Assembly (NCBI GenBank): GCA_031258755.1
Contig: JAIRMK010000153.1
Span: forward strand, 1-11,737
From: Prevotellaceae bacterium
GTDB lineage: Bacteria; Bacteroidota; Bacteroidia; Bacteroidales; UBA932
DNA: 11,737 nt
Reading direction: 5' to 3'
Positions 1 to 7,704 of the stretch are shown here, piece after piece (positions within the stretch are counted from its first letter, which is position 1; the number at the start of each line of letters is the position of its first letter). A program made the translations under genes and the position numbers. Below the pieces are notes generated by a model. It had not been told where the DNA came from. It did no database searches and was given only the letters and a program-made list of their open reading frames with translations.

Positions 1-236
1 GTAGCGCGAGCCCGTAGATAATTTATTTTCCTAAGATGGTCCTGCGGAACCAGATATGTTAAATAAATTTAGGCCCACACCTGTCTTTCTAAAATGCAAA
101 TTTGGATTGGAAAAAGAAACGTGTGGGCGCTAACTTTATTCCTCCAACATATCATTTAGAAAATTCGCAGGTTTTCTTAAAAAAGAGTACTAAAAGCGAG
201 CGCCAACAAGTATTAAAAAGAACGAATAGCCTTTCG
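1..236 (-). ncRNA. Candidate structured RNA or long 5' leader (partial)
   Basis: No convincing protein-coding frame fits here, but the minus strand carries a set of inverted repeats. A hairpin at 73-128 has an 8-bp perfect stem (73-80 with 121-128), a 3x3 internal loop, then a 7-bp stem (84-90 with 111-117). An arm pairs 20-28 with 61-69 (9 bp, all A-T) and encloses a 6-bp hairpin (37-42 with 47-52) with a CGCA loop. A closing helix pairs 2-7 with 127-132, sharing two bases with the first stem. A further 6-bp hairpin lies at 158-177. The pairs 41/48 and 89/112 are G-U in minus-strand RNA but A-C mismatches in plus-strand RNA, so the fold favours minus-strand transcription, as does the promoter at 241-271. 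Start is inferred from the promoter; the 3' end lies beyond the window. I do not recognise SRP RNA, tmRNA, RNase P RNA or a named riboswitch. A leader for the next gene is the main alternative. Confidence 0.4.
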
Positions 237-240
237 GGGA

Positions 241-271
241 CAAATGTAAATACTTTTTTTTTAAATCCAAA
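241..271 (-). promoter_or_regulatory. Bacteroidota consensus promoter facing the candidate RNA
   Basis: On the minus strand TTTG (268-271) is followed by exactly 19 bases and then TACATTTG (241-248). This matches the Bacteroidota sigma-ABfr consensus TTTG-N19-TAnnTTTG at every fixed position. The -33 box is itself part of a second TAnnTTTG string (268-275). The spacer is very A-rich, with a run of nine A. The predicted start of transcription is about 234-237. The promoter sits just after the stop of the membrane glycosyltransferase gene and points away from it, so it serves whatever lies to the left. No hairpin terminator is visible between that stop and this promoter. Confidence 0.6.
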
Positions 272-298
272 TATAAAAATGTTAAATTATGTTATTAT

Positions 299-2575
299 TT
301 ATTGTGCCGGTGGTGTGGCTTTCAATGCCCAGTATTTGTTTAATGCATCTTGTGCCTTCGCACCATCCCCCACAGAGGAGTATGTTCGCCAGAGGTTGAT
401 GTAAACAAGCGTATCGTTGGGGGTAAGCTTAGCCGCTCGTTCAAACATTTCCACCGATTTGCCAAACTTTTCCGTATTGGCATACATCGCACCGGCACCC
501 ATAAGCGCCTGCGCATGCTCGGGATTAATCTTTACGGCTTTCTCAAAATAAGGTAAAGCATCTTGAAAACGTCCCAAACCGGCATAAATAAGCGCCATAT
601 TAAAATTCGGCTCAAACCGGTCAGGGACAAGCTTGGCTACATATTCCCAAATCTTAACCTTTTGCTCTACATTGGGGTAATTTGACGTAGCCATAGTCAA
701 CGCATCCAGGGCAAAGGGATTATGCTTGTTCCAACGGATAAGCCGCAGCAAATATTTAATTGAAGAGTCGGGAGGCTGGCCCAGCGCACCATTCGACCAT
801 GATAAAAGCAGCAACGCATTTTCATAATTGGGATGAATTTCCACCGCCCGCCGTGAATATTTATTGATTAACCGGGTGATGGAATCCCGCACAGTGCTGT
901 CGGTCGCCGTTTGCATTTCGATATTATACACCCGTGCGGCGTCATAATTGGCTTTGGCGCTCTTGGGCGACGTTTTCACATCGGTGGTAGAGAGGGTAAA
1001 ATCGTCGTGCCACGCTTTGTTGCGCGCCACCGTATCTGCGCCATAAAGGCACAACAGCACCAGCATGAAACAGGCTACCACACCCTGGTAAAGGGTCTTT
1101 TGCTTTAACCATTTCGGCAACTGGTAAATCAGAAAATCGGCCAGCACCATGCAAAAGCCGATAGATGAAATGTAGATGAACCGCTCGTTCATAAACGTTC
1201 CCACCTGCACAAAAATATTCGACACGATGGAAAGCGGAACGATAAACCACACTACGGCATACGCATATTTGTTTCTCTTGAAAACGCCCCAAAAAGTAAA
1301 CGCACCTAACGCCACATAAAACAGGGTGATGAGAATAACGCTCACATCCGAAAAGCTCATTATGGGAATATGATAGGGGTAATAATCGGTGGTGAGGGGA
1401 TAAGGGAAGATTTGCAGCCACAAATAACGTCCCAGCACATAAATGATGGAGGCCCATTTCTGACCGGGCAACATGTACATGAAGGGGTTATTCATCAATT
1501 CTTTTTCGGGCGGCGGGTCAAGGTTAATGGCCGACTGGCGCGCCAGAAGGAATATAAAAGCGGCAAGATACAAAGGCAGCATCGCCATTGTGTAGCGCTT
1601 GTCTTTTTCGGATATAAAAAGGCACACTAAGAGCGGAATAGCCGCCACGAAAAACAACCCGGCATTTCCTTTAAAGAAAGGGAAAACCAGCACAGCCGAC
1701 AACAGGCTACATATCATAAATTTCATGCTGCACGGCTTGATGAGATACATCGTGATGGGAATAACCACCAAGAACGTAATGGCATTTTCTTTGGAAAATA
1801 GCCCCAGCAAAAAGGCAAGGAAAGCGTAAATCATGTCGCTCAATTTCTTTGTATCAAGCCAACGGAGGGTGAAATACAGGGCGCACAATGCGCCCAGCAG
1901 TGTCATAATTTCATCGCGCCCCTTGATATTCGCCACCACTTCGCTATGCACAGGGTGCGCCACAAAGAAGATCACCGTAAGCACCGGGATATTGAACAGC
2001 GCCCGCCAGCCGGTTGTCGATTCGAGTGGAAAAAGACGCAGCATGATGAGCAGCAAAACCCACGCGGTAATGGCATATAGCAGAATATTTACCAAGTGAT
2101 TGACGTAGGGTAGCGGCGTTTCTACCAGCAAGGCTGCATCGTCGTCATTCTTACCCTGGTCTAACTTATCCTGAATAATCTGTTTGGTTTCCGCATCGGT
2201 GAACAGCTCATATTCCAAAGCCAGTGTAATCACCGACAAAGGGCGGTAGCGCCCGCCGGGAAGATTTATCGCCACCGTGCCATAACGACCATTGAAGGTG
2301 TCATACTTTAATATCTTCGGAATATTGCTCACGCCTCTTTTTACAAATTCATTTTGCGTAATCACCATCGTGTCATCAAGGGCATAATGGTTGAACAGGG
2401 TGTTGCCGTAAAATGCAAAGACCAAGGCCAGGATAAGGCCATACACCCATTTAGGTAAAGCCACACCCTGCTGAATGAACGGTAATGCGGAGTTTTTCCC
2501 CTGAACGCTCGCAGCGGAAATGGCCGCATGTTGTTTCTTTTGAAAGGTAGATGACGGTTTACGCTGTTTATTCAT
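299..2575 (-). CDS. Polytopic GT-C glycosyltransferase-like protein (TMTC/DUF1736 type) with C-terminal TPRs
   Basis: The 758-residue product has a charged cytoplasmic N-terminus (1-40), many hydrophobic segments between about 42 and 512, and a soluble C-terminus of TPR repeats (about 540-585 and 653-754). Family signatures visible are the Asp-Asp pair after the first membrane segment (LDD, residues 66-68, the expected catalytic acid site of GT-C enzymes), RPLS at 111-114, HPVHSEVVANIKGRDE at 207-222 and NERFIYISSIGFC at 463-475. The last two closely resemble the eukaryotic TMTC O-mannosyltransferases, which also pair a membrane GT-C body with TPRs. The likely role is transfer of a sugar from a lipid-linked donor to exported protein; donor and acceptor cannot be read from the sequence. 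The ATG start lies 9 bp after the peptidase stop, so the two are probably cotranscribed. No Shine-Dalgarno is visible. The family call is firm; enzymatic activity is inference. Confidence 0.8.
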   Translation of the reverse strand: MNKQRKPSSTFQKKQHAAISAASVQGKNSALPFIQQGVALPKWVYGLILALVFAFYGNTLFNHYALDDTMVITQNEFVKRGVSNIPKILKYDTFNGRYGTVAINLPGGRYRPLSVITLALEYELFTDAETKQIIQDKLDQGKNDDDAALLVETPLPYVNHLVNILLYAITAWVLLLIMLRLFPLESTTGWRALFNIPVLTVIFFVAHPVHSEVVANIKGRDEIMTLLGALCALYFTLRWLDTKKLSDMIYAFLAFLLGLFSKENAITFLVVIPITMYLIKPCSMKFMICSLLSAVLVFPFFKGNAGLFFVAAIPLLVCLFISEKDKRYTMAMLPLYLAAFIFLLARQSAINLDPPPEKELMNNPFMYMLPGQKWASIIYVLGRYLWLQIFPYPLTTDYYPYHIPIMSFSDVSVILITLFYVALGAFTFWGVFKRNKYAYAVVWFIVPLSIVSNIFVQVGTFMNERFIYISSIGFCMVLADFLIYQLPKWLKQKTLYQGVVACFMLVLLCLYGADTVARNKAWHDDFTLSTTDVKTSPKSAKANYDAARVYNIEMQTATDSTVRDSITRLINKYSRRAVEIHPNYENALLLLSWSNGALGQPPDSSIKYLLRLIRWNKHNPFALDALTMATSNYPNVEQKVKIWEYVAKLVPDRFEPNFNMALIYAGLGRFQDALPYFEKAVKINPEHAQALMGAGAMYANTEKFGKSVEMFERAAKLTPNDTLVYINLWRTYSSVGDGAKAQDALNKYWALKATPPAQ

Positions 2576-2584
2576 AAATCACGA

Positions 2585-3976
2585 TTAAGAGTTTATTACT
2601 GTTTCTACTTCTTCTATAGTTATGGGAATACGTTTTTCGCCCAGCAGGCGGCACCCGGTCGGCGTGACGAGAATATCGTCCTCAAGGCGGATACCGCCGA
2701 AACCGATGTATTCCACTACTTTCTGATAATTGATAAATTGACCGAGCTTATTTTCCTGTTTCCACTGTTCAATCAAGGCGGGAATGAAGTATATGCCGGG
2801 CTCCACGGTAATGCAAAAACCTTCGTGCAACACACGTCCCATGCGCAAAGCGCCTAATCCGAATTGCTCGGAACGTTGCGTGTCGTCATCGTAGCCCACG
2901 TAATTTTCACCCAAATCTTCCATGTCGTGCACATCCAAGCCTATTTGATGACCCAGGCCGTGAGGGAAAAACAACGCATGCGCACCGGCCGCCACCGACT
3001 CGTCGATATCGCCTGTCATAAGGCCCAACGCCTGCAAACCCTGCGTAATAATCTTAGCCGCCCCAAGGTGAACGCCGGCGTAAGTAATGCCGGGTTTTGC
3101 CGTGTTTATGGCATAGTTGTTAGCGTCAAGTACAATGTTGTAAATTTCTTTTTGCTTCGGCGTGAACCGTCCGCCGGCCGGTAGCGTACGGGTAAAATCA
3201 GAGGCATAGTGCGATATTGTTTCAGCGCCCGCATCAATCACGAGCAGCCGACCGTCGGTAAGGATTTGGCTGTGGTCGTGGTTGTGCAGCGTCTCTCCGT
3301 TTTGCGAAAGAATAACAGGAAACGAAGGCATGTAGCCATCGGCAATGGCTTTCCCTTCAATAAAACCGGCTATCGTATGTTCTTTCACGCCGCGACGACA
3401 CATCGTCATGGCCGCTACATGCATGTCATAGCCTACCTTGCAGGCCTTTTCCATCTCGGCAATTTCACACGCTTCTTTCCGAACCCGCAACGCCACCACC
3501 GCCTTAATAAGCGCCACCGAGGCGCCCGCTGCTTGTGCGGCAGGCGCTATGCCCGTTAAATCCTGCAACAATATTTTGTTAAACGAACGATATGGCGGTA
3601 AGAAATGTACCGGGCGGCCTTTTTTTACGGCCTGTTGCACTGTTTCGGATAATTTTCCGAAAGGCGACACAGCTGCCACACCCACGCTATCGGCCTTTTC
3701 ACGCATGGTGGGTTGCGGCCCCATCCATACAATATCATCCATGGTGACTTCTTCACCGAAAAGCGTTTCGGCGCCGGCATCAAGGTCAATGACGGCAGCC
3801 AGACCGGGCTCATCCAACCCAAAGAAATAAAGAAAGGAACTGTCTTGACGAAAGCGATAGGCGTTCGCCGTGTAATTCATAGGCGCCTCGTGATTGCCCA
3901 AAAGCAAAACAAGGCCTTCCTTCATTTGTTCGCGCAAGCGCAGCCGGCGTTGTATATAAATTTCCCTGATAAACAT
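2585..3976 (-). CDS. Aminopeptidase P-like M24 metallopeptidase (Xaa-Pro aminopeptidase family)
   Basis: A 463-residue cytoplasmic enzyme expected to remove an N-terminal residue preceding proline, using two metal ions, usually manganese. Residues 1 to about 150 form the AMP_N domain; about 160-450 form the pita-bread catalytic domain. All five metal ligands of the family are visible: Asp248 (VIDAGAE), Asp260 (ASDFTRT), His343 (HGLGHQIGLDVHD), Glu392 (TVEPGIY) and Glu432 (RLEDD). His350 in the VHD motif matches the substrate-binding histidine. Relative to E. coli PepP there is extra sequence between the HGLGH and VEPG motifs and between VEPG and RLEDD. There is no signal peptide. The ATG lies roughly 20 nt from the predicted transcription start, and the gene leads a two-gene unit with the downstream membrane protein. 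Family certain; Xaa-Pro specificity is inferred from the family. Confidence 0.9.
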   Translation of the reverse strand: MFIREIYIQRRLRLREQMKEGLVLLLGNHEAPMNYTANAYRFRQDSSFLYFFGLDEPGLAAVIDLDAGAETLFGEEVTMDDIVWMGPQPTMREKADSVGVAAVSPFGKLSETVQQAVKKGRPVHFLPPYRSFNKILLQDLTGIAPAAQAAGASVALIKAVVALRVRKEACEIAEMEKACKVGYDMHVAAMTMCRRGVKEHTIAGFIEGKAIADGYMPSFPVILSQNGETLHNHDHSQILTDGRLLVIDAGAETISHYASDFTRTLPAGGRFTPKQKEIYNIVLDANNYAINTAKPGITYAGVHLGAAKIITQGLQALGLMTGDIDESVAAGAHALFFPHGLGHQIGLDVHDMEDLGENYVGYDDDTQRSEQFGLGALRMGRVLHEGFCITVEPGIYFIPALIEQWKQENKLGQFINYQKVVEYIGFGGIRLEDDILVTPTGCRLLGEKRIPITIEEVETVINS

Positions 3977-3999
3977 AAATTTCCAAATAATATATCTTA

Positions 4000-4030
4000 C
4001 AAATATAGATGCTTTTTTTCAAAAAAGCAA
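4000..4030 (-). promoter_or_regulatory. Promoter of the peptidase / membrane glycosyltransferase pair
   Basis: On the minus strand TATATTTG (4000-4007) fits the -7 element TAnnTTTG. A TTG at 4028-4030, 20 bases upstream, fits the -33 box. Transcription would start near 3994-3996, giving a leader of about 20 nt before the ATG at 3976. The -33 box abuts the sufB stop codon (4031-4033), so the promoter occupies the whole intergenic gap. Confidence 0.5.
4011..4028. terminator. AT-rich hairpin after sufB (weak terminator candidate)
   Basis: A perfect 8-bp inverted repeat (4011-4018 and 4021-4028, GCTTTTTT / AAAAAAGC) begins 3 nt beyond the sufB stop. In RNA the usable stem would be about six pairs with a short loop. 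It could slow or end the sufB transcript. It is not followed by a clear U-tract in either direction and overlaps the spacer of the downstream promoter, so its role as a terminator is uncertain. Confidence 0.25.
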
Positions 4031-5461
4031 TTATCCCACGCTTCCCTCGAGGGAAATCTGGAGTAATTTCTGGGCTTCTACGGCAAATTCCATGGGCAAT
4101 TTGTTCAACACCTCGCGGGCATAGCCGTTCACGATAAGCCCCACGGCGTCTTCGGTGGCAATGCCCCGCTGGTTGCAGTAGAACAACTGGTCTTCGCCTA
4201 TTTTTGAGGTGGTGGCTTCGTGTTCCACCACGGCGGTTTCGTTTTCGTTTTCGATGTGGGGGAACGTGTGTGCCCCGCAGTGGCTGCCGAGCAGCAGGCT
4301 GTCGCATTGCGAGAAGTTGCGGGCGTGGGTGGCGTTCGGTGTAAATTTCACCAGTCCCCGGTAGGCGTTTTGGCTGAAGCCCGCCGAGATGCCTTTGCTC
4401 ACAATGCGGCTGCGGGTGTTTTTGCCGATGTGAATCATCTTCGTGCCGGTGTCGGCCTGTTGGTGGTTGTTTGTTACGGCCACCGAATAAAATTCCGAAC
4501 TCGAATGGTCGCCCTGCAAAATAGTGCTTGGGTATTTCCATGTGATGGCCGAGCCTGTTTCCACCTGCGTCCACGACAGGCGGCTGTGTTCGCCTTTGCA
4601 GAGGCCGCGCTTCGTGACAAAGTTATAAATTCCGCCGCGCCCTTCCTTGTCGCCCGGATACCAGTTTTGCACGGTGGAATATTTCACATCGGCATCGCGC
4701 ATGACAATAATTTCCACCACAGCGGCGTGCAATTGGTTTTCGTCGCGCTGCGGCGCCGTGCATCCTTCCAGATAGCTCACGCTGCTTCCTTCGTCGGCCA
4801 CAATCAGCGTGCGTTCAAACTGGCCGGTGCCCTTAGCGTTGATGCGGAAATAACTCGACAGTTCCATGGGGCACTGCACGCCTTTCGGGATATAACAAAA
4901 TGAGCCGTCGCTGAACACTGCGCTGTTTAACGCTGCAAAATAGTTGTCGCCGGCCGGCACTACTTTCGCCAAATACTTTTTCACCAGGTCGGGATAGTCG
5001 CGCACCGCCTCGCTGAATGAGCAGAAGATAATCCCTTTCTCGGCCAGCGATTCGCGGTAGGTCGTTTTCACCGACACACTGTCGAATACCGCATCCACAG
5101 CCACGCCGGTCATCAAATCGCGCTCCGTAAGCGGGATGCCCAATTTATCAAAAGTGGCGGCCAGCTCCGGATCGACGCCTTCCGGCGCAGTGGCGTTTTT
5201 TTGCGGCGCGGCATAATAAATAATCTCCTGATAGTCGATAGGTGGAATGGTGAGGTGCGCCCACTCCGGCATTTTCATCGTAAGCCATTTGTGATAGGCC
5301 GCCATGCGAAACTCCAGCATCCATGCCGGCTCTTCCTTCTTTGAAGAAATCAACCGGATTACATGTTCGTTTAATCCTTTGGGAATAAATTCCTGGACGA
5401 CCGGCGTGGTAAAGCCGTGTTTATAGTCCGAGCGGGTGAGCCGGTGTAAGATGTTTTCCAC
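4031..5461 (-). CDS. sufB: Fe-S cluster assembly scaffold subunit SufB
   Basis: The 476-residue product is the SufB subunit of the cytoplasmic SufBCD complex, which builds Fe-S clusters on a scaffold powered by the SufC ATPase. The C-terminal beta-helix region is highly conserved: Cys386 (SQCDS) corresponds to E. coli Cys405, and His414-Glu415 (VEHEATTS) to His433-Glu434, the cluster-assembly residues. Cys234 (LEGCTAP) corresponds to Cys254, used in sulfur transfer. The protein ends in the family's usual ISLE-GSVG tail. The start is GTG: reading upstream in this frame there is no ATG or other standard start before an in-frame TGA. The G of GTG is the last base of the preceding gene's TAG stop, so translational coupling with the foldase gene is likely. 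Unusually, sufC and sufD do not follow; the next gene is an unrelated peptidase with its own promoter. Confidence 0.96.
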   Translation of the reverse strand: MENILHRLTRSDYKHGFTTPVVQEFIPKGLNEHVIRLISSKKEEPAWMLEFRMAAYHKWLTMKMPEWAHLTIPPIDYQEIIYYAAPQKNATAPEGVDPELAATFDKLGIPLTERDLMTGVAVDAVFDSVSVKTTYRESLAEKGIIFCSFSEAVRDYPDLVKKYLAKVVPAGDNYFAALNSAVFSDGSFCYIPKGVQCPMELSSYFRINAKGTGQFERTLIVADEGSSVSYLEGCTAPQRDENQLHAAVVEIIVMRDADVKYSTVQNWYPGDKEGRGGIYNFVTKRGLCKGEHSRLSWTQVETGSAITWKYPSTILQGDHSSSEFYSVAVTNNHQQADTGTKMIHIGKNTRSRIVSKGISAGFSQNAYRGLVKFTPNATHARNFSQCDSLLLGSHCGAHTFPHIENENETAVVEHEATTSKIGEDQLFYCNQRGIATEDAVGLIVNGYAREVLNKLPMEFAVEAQKLLQISLEGSVG

Positions 5462-7578
5462 TAAAAATACCTGAAACGCCAGTCTTCGACATTTTTGGTT
5501 TTTTCCAACACTGAAATAAAATCAAACATGCGGTATTGCGTATAATCAAGGCGACGGCGCATTTTTTCATCTTCTTCCGTATAGGCGCTGCCGGTTTCAC
5601 GCGTATCAACTGTGAAAGCATACACGCCGCTTATTCCTTTCACCGGGCCGGAGAGGGTATTCACCGGCGCGCCGGCTATGGCGCCTTCCAACTTCGGTTC
5701 TGTGCCTATGCCCGAGATGGAAGCATTTCCAAACGATACATCCAACGCTTTTTCTACGGTTACATTTAATTTTTCGGCCACCGCTTCCAGACTTGAAGCG
5801 CCGTTCATGGCTTCTTTGATGCGCTGTGCATATACTTCGGCCTGTTTTTCACGACGCACGATTTGTTCCACTTCCACACGTACCTGCTCATAAGGCGCGA
5901 TGCCCGCTTCGCGGATTTCCGTTACGGCAGCTACCAAAAAATATTCGTTGTTCAAATTCAACGTGGCCGACACTTCGCGGTCTTTCGCTTCATATACCCA
6001 TCGCACCAGTTCGCGTGCGTTGGCGAATGTCGACACGGTTTTATCAGATTCCATGATTTTGTAAGCAGGCACCCTGATGTATCCTTTTTCATTCGACAGC
6101 CGCACAAATTCGTCGTAGTTGTTAAGGCTTAACGCGGCCAATTCGTTGGCTTGCATGAATAAACTTTGTATGGTGATTTTTCCGGCTTCCGCTACTTTTT
6201 CCACTACGGCCAACTTCACTTTCTTGTGTTCCGCACTACGCTCCGTGATCTGCGCTACGTGCACGCCGTAATTTCCTTCTACCTTAAAATATTTATTTCT
6301 CGGCACGATGAAACACGTATCTTCAAAATTTTTCATTGCCGAGATAAGCGAGCCCTGTTTAATCCAGCCCAAATCGCCTTCGCTGCGGTTGGCCACCTGG
6401 TCGATAGAATACTGTTGCGCCAGATAACCGAAATTCCCGCCTCTTTCCAGTATGGTAACCAAACTGTCGGCTGTTTTGTTCACGGCTTCTTTTGTCCGTC
6501 CCTGTTGTGAAATTAAAATGTGACGCACCTGCACCGAGTCGGGCATATTTCTGATGGCCGCTACCCGCGCCATGATGTACGTATTATCTTCCCGATATAC
6601 CGGAAGAATACTTTTTAATGTGGCGTTAAACGCGAAAGAATCTAATTTTTCAGACAGTTCGCCTTTTTTATAGAAACGGTCGTCAAAAGAACGGTCGGAG
6701 TTAAATGTAACAAACTGTTTCAGGTCGTCGGCTGTTTTAAATTCTTCAAAAATTTTGTCGGCGTCTTCTTCCGTCAGGCGGATATCTTCATCCGACGGGT
6801 CTATCGGGAACGACACGTATTCCACATCACGCGAGGTTTCCTGTTCAAAGTTTTTCCGGTTTTTCTTGTAATAGGCCGTCAAGTCGGCTTCCGTCACCCT
6901 GATGCTGGTGTCGGCTGTGAAGCCCAGGGGCTGCACGATGTAGCTAATATCGGCAATCGTGTTCCGGCTGTTCACGGCATCTTTCAGTTGCAACACATTC
7001 AGGTAGTCACTTTGTCCCAGCAACGCGACATATTTTTCCGCCAGTTGGGCGTCTTTCATGCGTTGTTCCACATAGTTCCAATACATGGCGCGCTGTCCTG
7101 ACGGATCGCTGTTGATGCCTTGTACAAAATTCACTACGGCAGTACGGCTAAACTCGCCGGTTTCATCGGTAAAGACCGGATCATTGTACAGCACCGGAGA
7201 GATATACCGCCCGCGAGCGAGGTCGAGCAATTCTTCAGCCGACACATTCAATCCGCATTTTTCATATTCCGCATTCAATGCGTATTCCTGAAAATAGGCT
7301 TGCCACGCCTGTTCGCGCACCCTTTCCTGCATGGCTTCCGACAAAGAGTTGGCGCCAATTATCATTTGATTAACCGCGGAATAATAATCCACTTTTTTCT
7401 GATAGTCCTGATAGGAAATCGACTTGCCGGCCACCGAGCCCACGTCATAACGGGATGAGAACATGGATATCACCGTTTGCAAGGTGTTCACATCAATTAC
7501 AAACGAGATTAACGCAAGTCCGATAAGTACGGTAATAAACACGCCAAAGCGTACCCTGATTTTTTCTAAAACTGCCAT
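5461..7578 (-). CDS. PpiD/SurA-like membrane-anchored peptidyl-prolyl isomerase
   Basis: A 705-residue periplasmic folding factor. A single N-terminal membrane anchor (about 10-30) follows a short basic cytoplasmic tip, as in PpiD. A SurA_N-type chaperone domain spans about 45-230. A parvulin (PPIC) domain lies at about 350-445, with the RHILI strand (352-356), EGDLGW (400-405) and the GNYGVHVAQI end strand. The C-terminal part (about 460-705) may hold a second, degenerate rotamase-like module plus helices. In Bacteroidota such proteins help fold exported and outer-membrane proteins, which suits the neighbouring barrel protein and lptC. A -7 element lies about 42 bp upstream of the ATG inside an inverted repeat, so the gene probably begins its own unit with sufB. 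Family call is firm; isomerase activity is inferred. Confidence 0.9.
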   Translation of the reverse strand: MAVLEKIRVRFGVFITVLIGLALISFVIDVNTLQTVISMFSSRYDVGSVAGKSISYQDYQKKVDYYSAVNQMIIGANSLSEAMQERVREQAWQAYFQEYALNAEYEKCGLNVSAEELLDLARGRYISPVLYNDPVFTDETGEFSRTAVVNFVQGINSDPSGQRAMYWNYVEQRMKDAQLAEKYVALLGQSDYLNVLQLKDAVNSRNTIADISYIVQPLGFTADTSIRVTEADLTAYYKKNRKNFEQETSRDVEYVSFPIDPSDEDIRLTEEDADKIFEEFKTADDLKQFVTFNSDRSFDDRFYKKGELSEKLDSFAFNATLKSILPVYREDNTYIMARVAAIRNMPDSVQVRHILISQQGRTKEAVNKTADSLVTILERGGNFGYLAQQYSIDQVANRSEGDLGWIKQGSLISAMKNFEDTCFIVPRNKYFKVEGNYGVHVAQITERSAEHKKVKLAVVEKVAEAGKITIQSLFMQANELAALSLNNYDEFVRLSNEKGYIRVPAYKIMESDKTVSTFANARELVRWVYEAKDREVSATLNLNNEYFLVAAVTEIREAGIAPYEQVRVEVEQIVRREKQAEVYAQRIKEAMNGASSLEAVAEKLNVTVEKALDVSFGNASISGIGTEPKLEGAIAGAPVNTLSGPVKGISGVYAFTVDTRETGSAYTEEDEKMRRRLDYTQYRMFDFISVLEKTKNVEDWRFRYF

Positions 7579-7605
7579 CTTATGTTATATTTATATGCTT
7601 CAACT

Positions 7606-7637
7606 CAAAATTTAGCAAGCAAAGATACTAAATTTTG
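7606..7637. promoter_or_regulatory. Inverted repeat enclosing a -7 promoter element (operator candidate)
   Basis: CAAAATTTAG (7606-7615) and CTAAATTTTG (7628-7637) are a perfect 10-bp inverted repeat with a 12-bp spacer. The spacer holds TATCTTTG on the minus strand (7620-7627), a full TAnnTTTG match, placed about 42 bp ahead of the foldase ATG. No good -33 box is seen at 19-20 bp upstream, as expected where an activator is needed. A dimeric regulator binding the repeat would cover the -7 element. An RNA hairpin is less likely, because one arm lies upstream of the predicted transcription start. Confidence 0.4.
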
Positions 7638-7704
7638 CCAATGATACACGCTTCTCTTTGCTTTTCTTTTTTTTGCGATTAACAAATTGATGAAAAACAA
7701 GAAA

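Noticed and set aside
69..155. A 28-codon minus-strand ORF with two Trp codons inside the candidate RNA, possible leader peptide
   Set aside because: No ribosome-binding context, Trp codons not clustered, and the ORF lies within the main hairpin; too short to support on sequence alone.
1..236. SRP RNA, tmRNA, RNase P RNA or T-box
   Set aside because: The signature strings I would expect are absent (for example GGAAGGAAGCAGC, GAGGAAAGTCC, a tRNA-like 3' end with CCA). The TGGTTCCGC string at 44-52 resembles a T-box only by chance.
102..404. A 100-codon plus-strand frame at the left end
   Set aside because: It runs through the inverted repeats and antisense into the glycosyltransferase gene, and has no family resemblance.
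3810..4574. A 254-codon minus-strand frame across the sufB/peptidase junction
   Set aside because: It overlaps two well-supported genes in another frame and has a low-complexity Arg/His/Pro-rich composition.
4220..4903. A 227-codon plus-strand open frame
   Set aside because: It is entirely antisense to the highly conserved sufB, has no recognisable family, and is explained by codon bias of the real gene.
7606..7637. Invertible promoter of the Bacteroides type
   Set aside because: The spacer is only 12 bp, and no recombinase gene is in the window; an operator is simpler.
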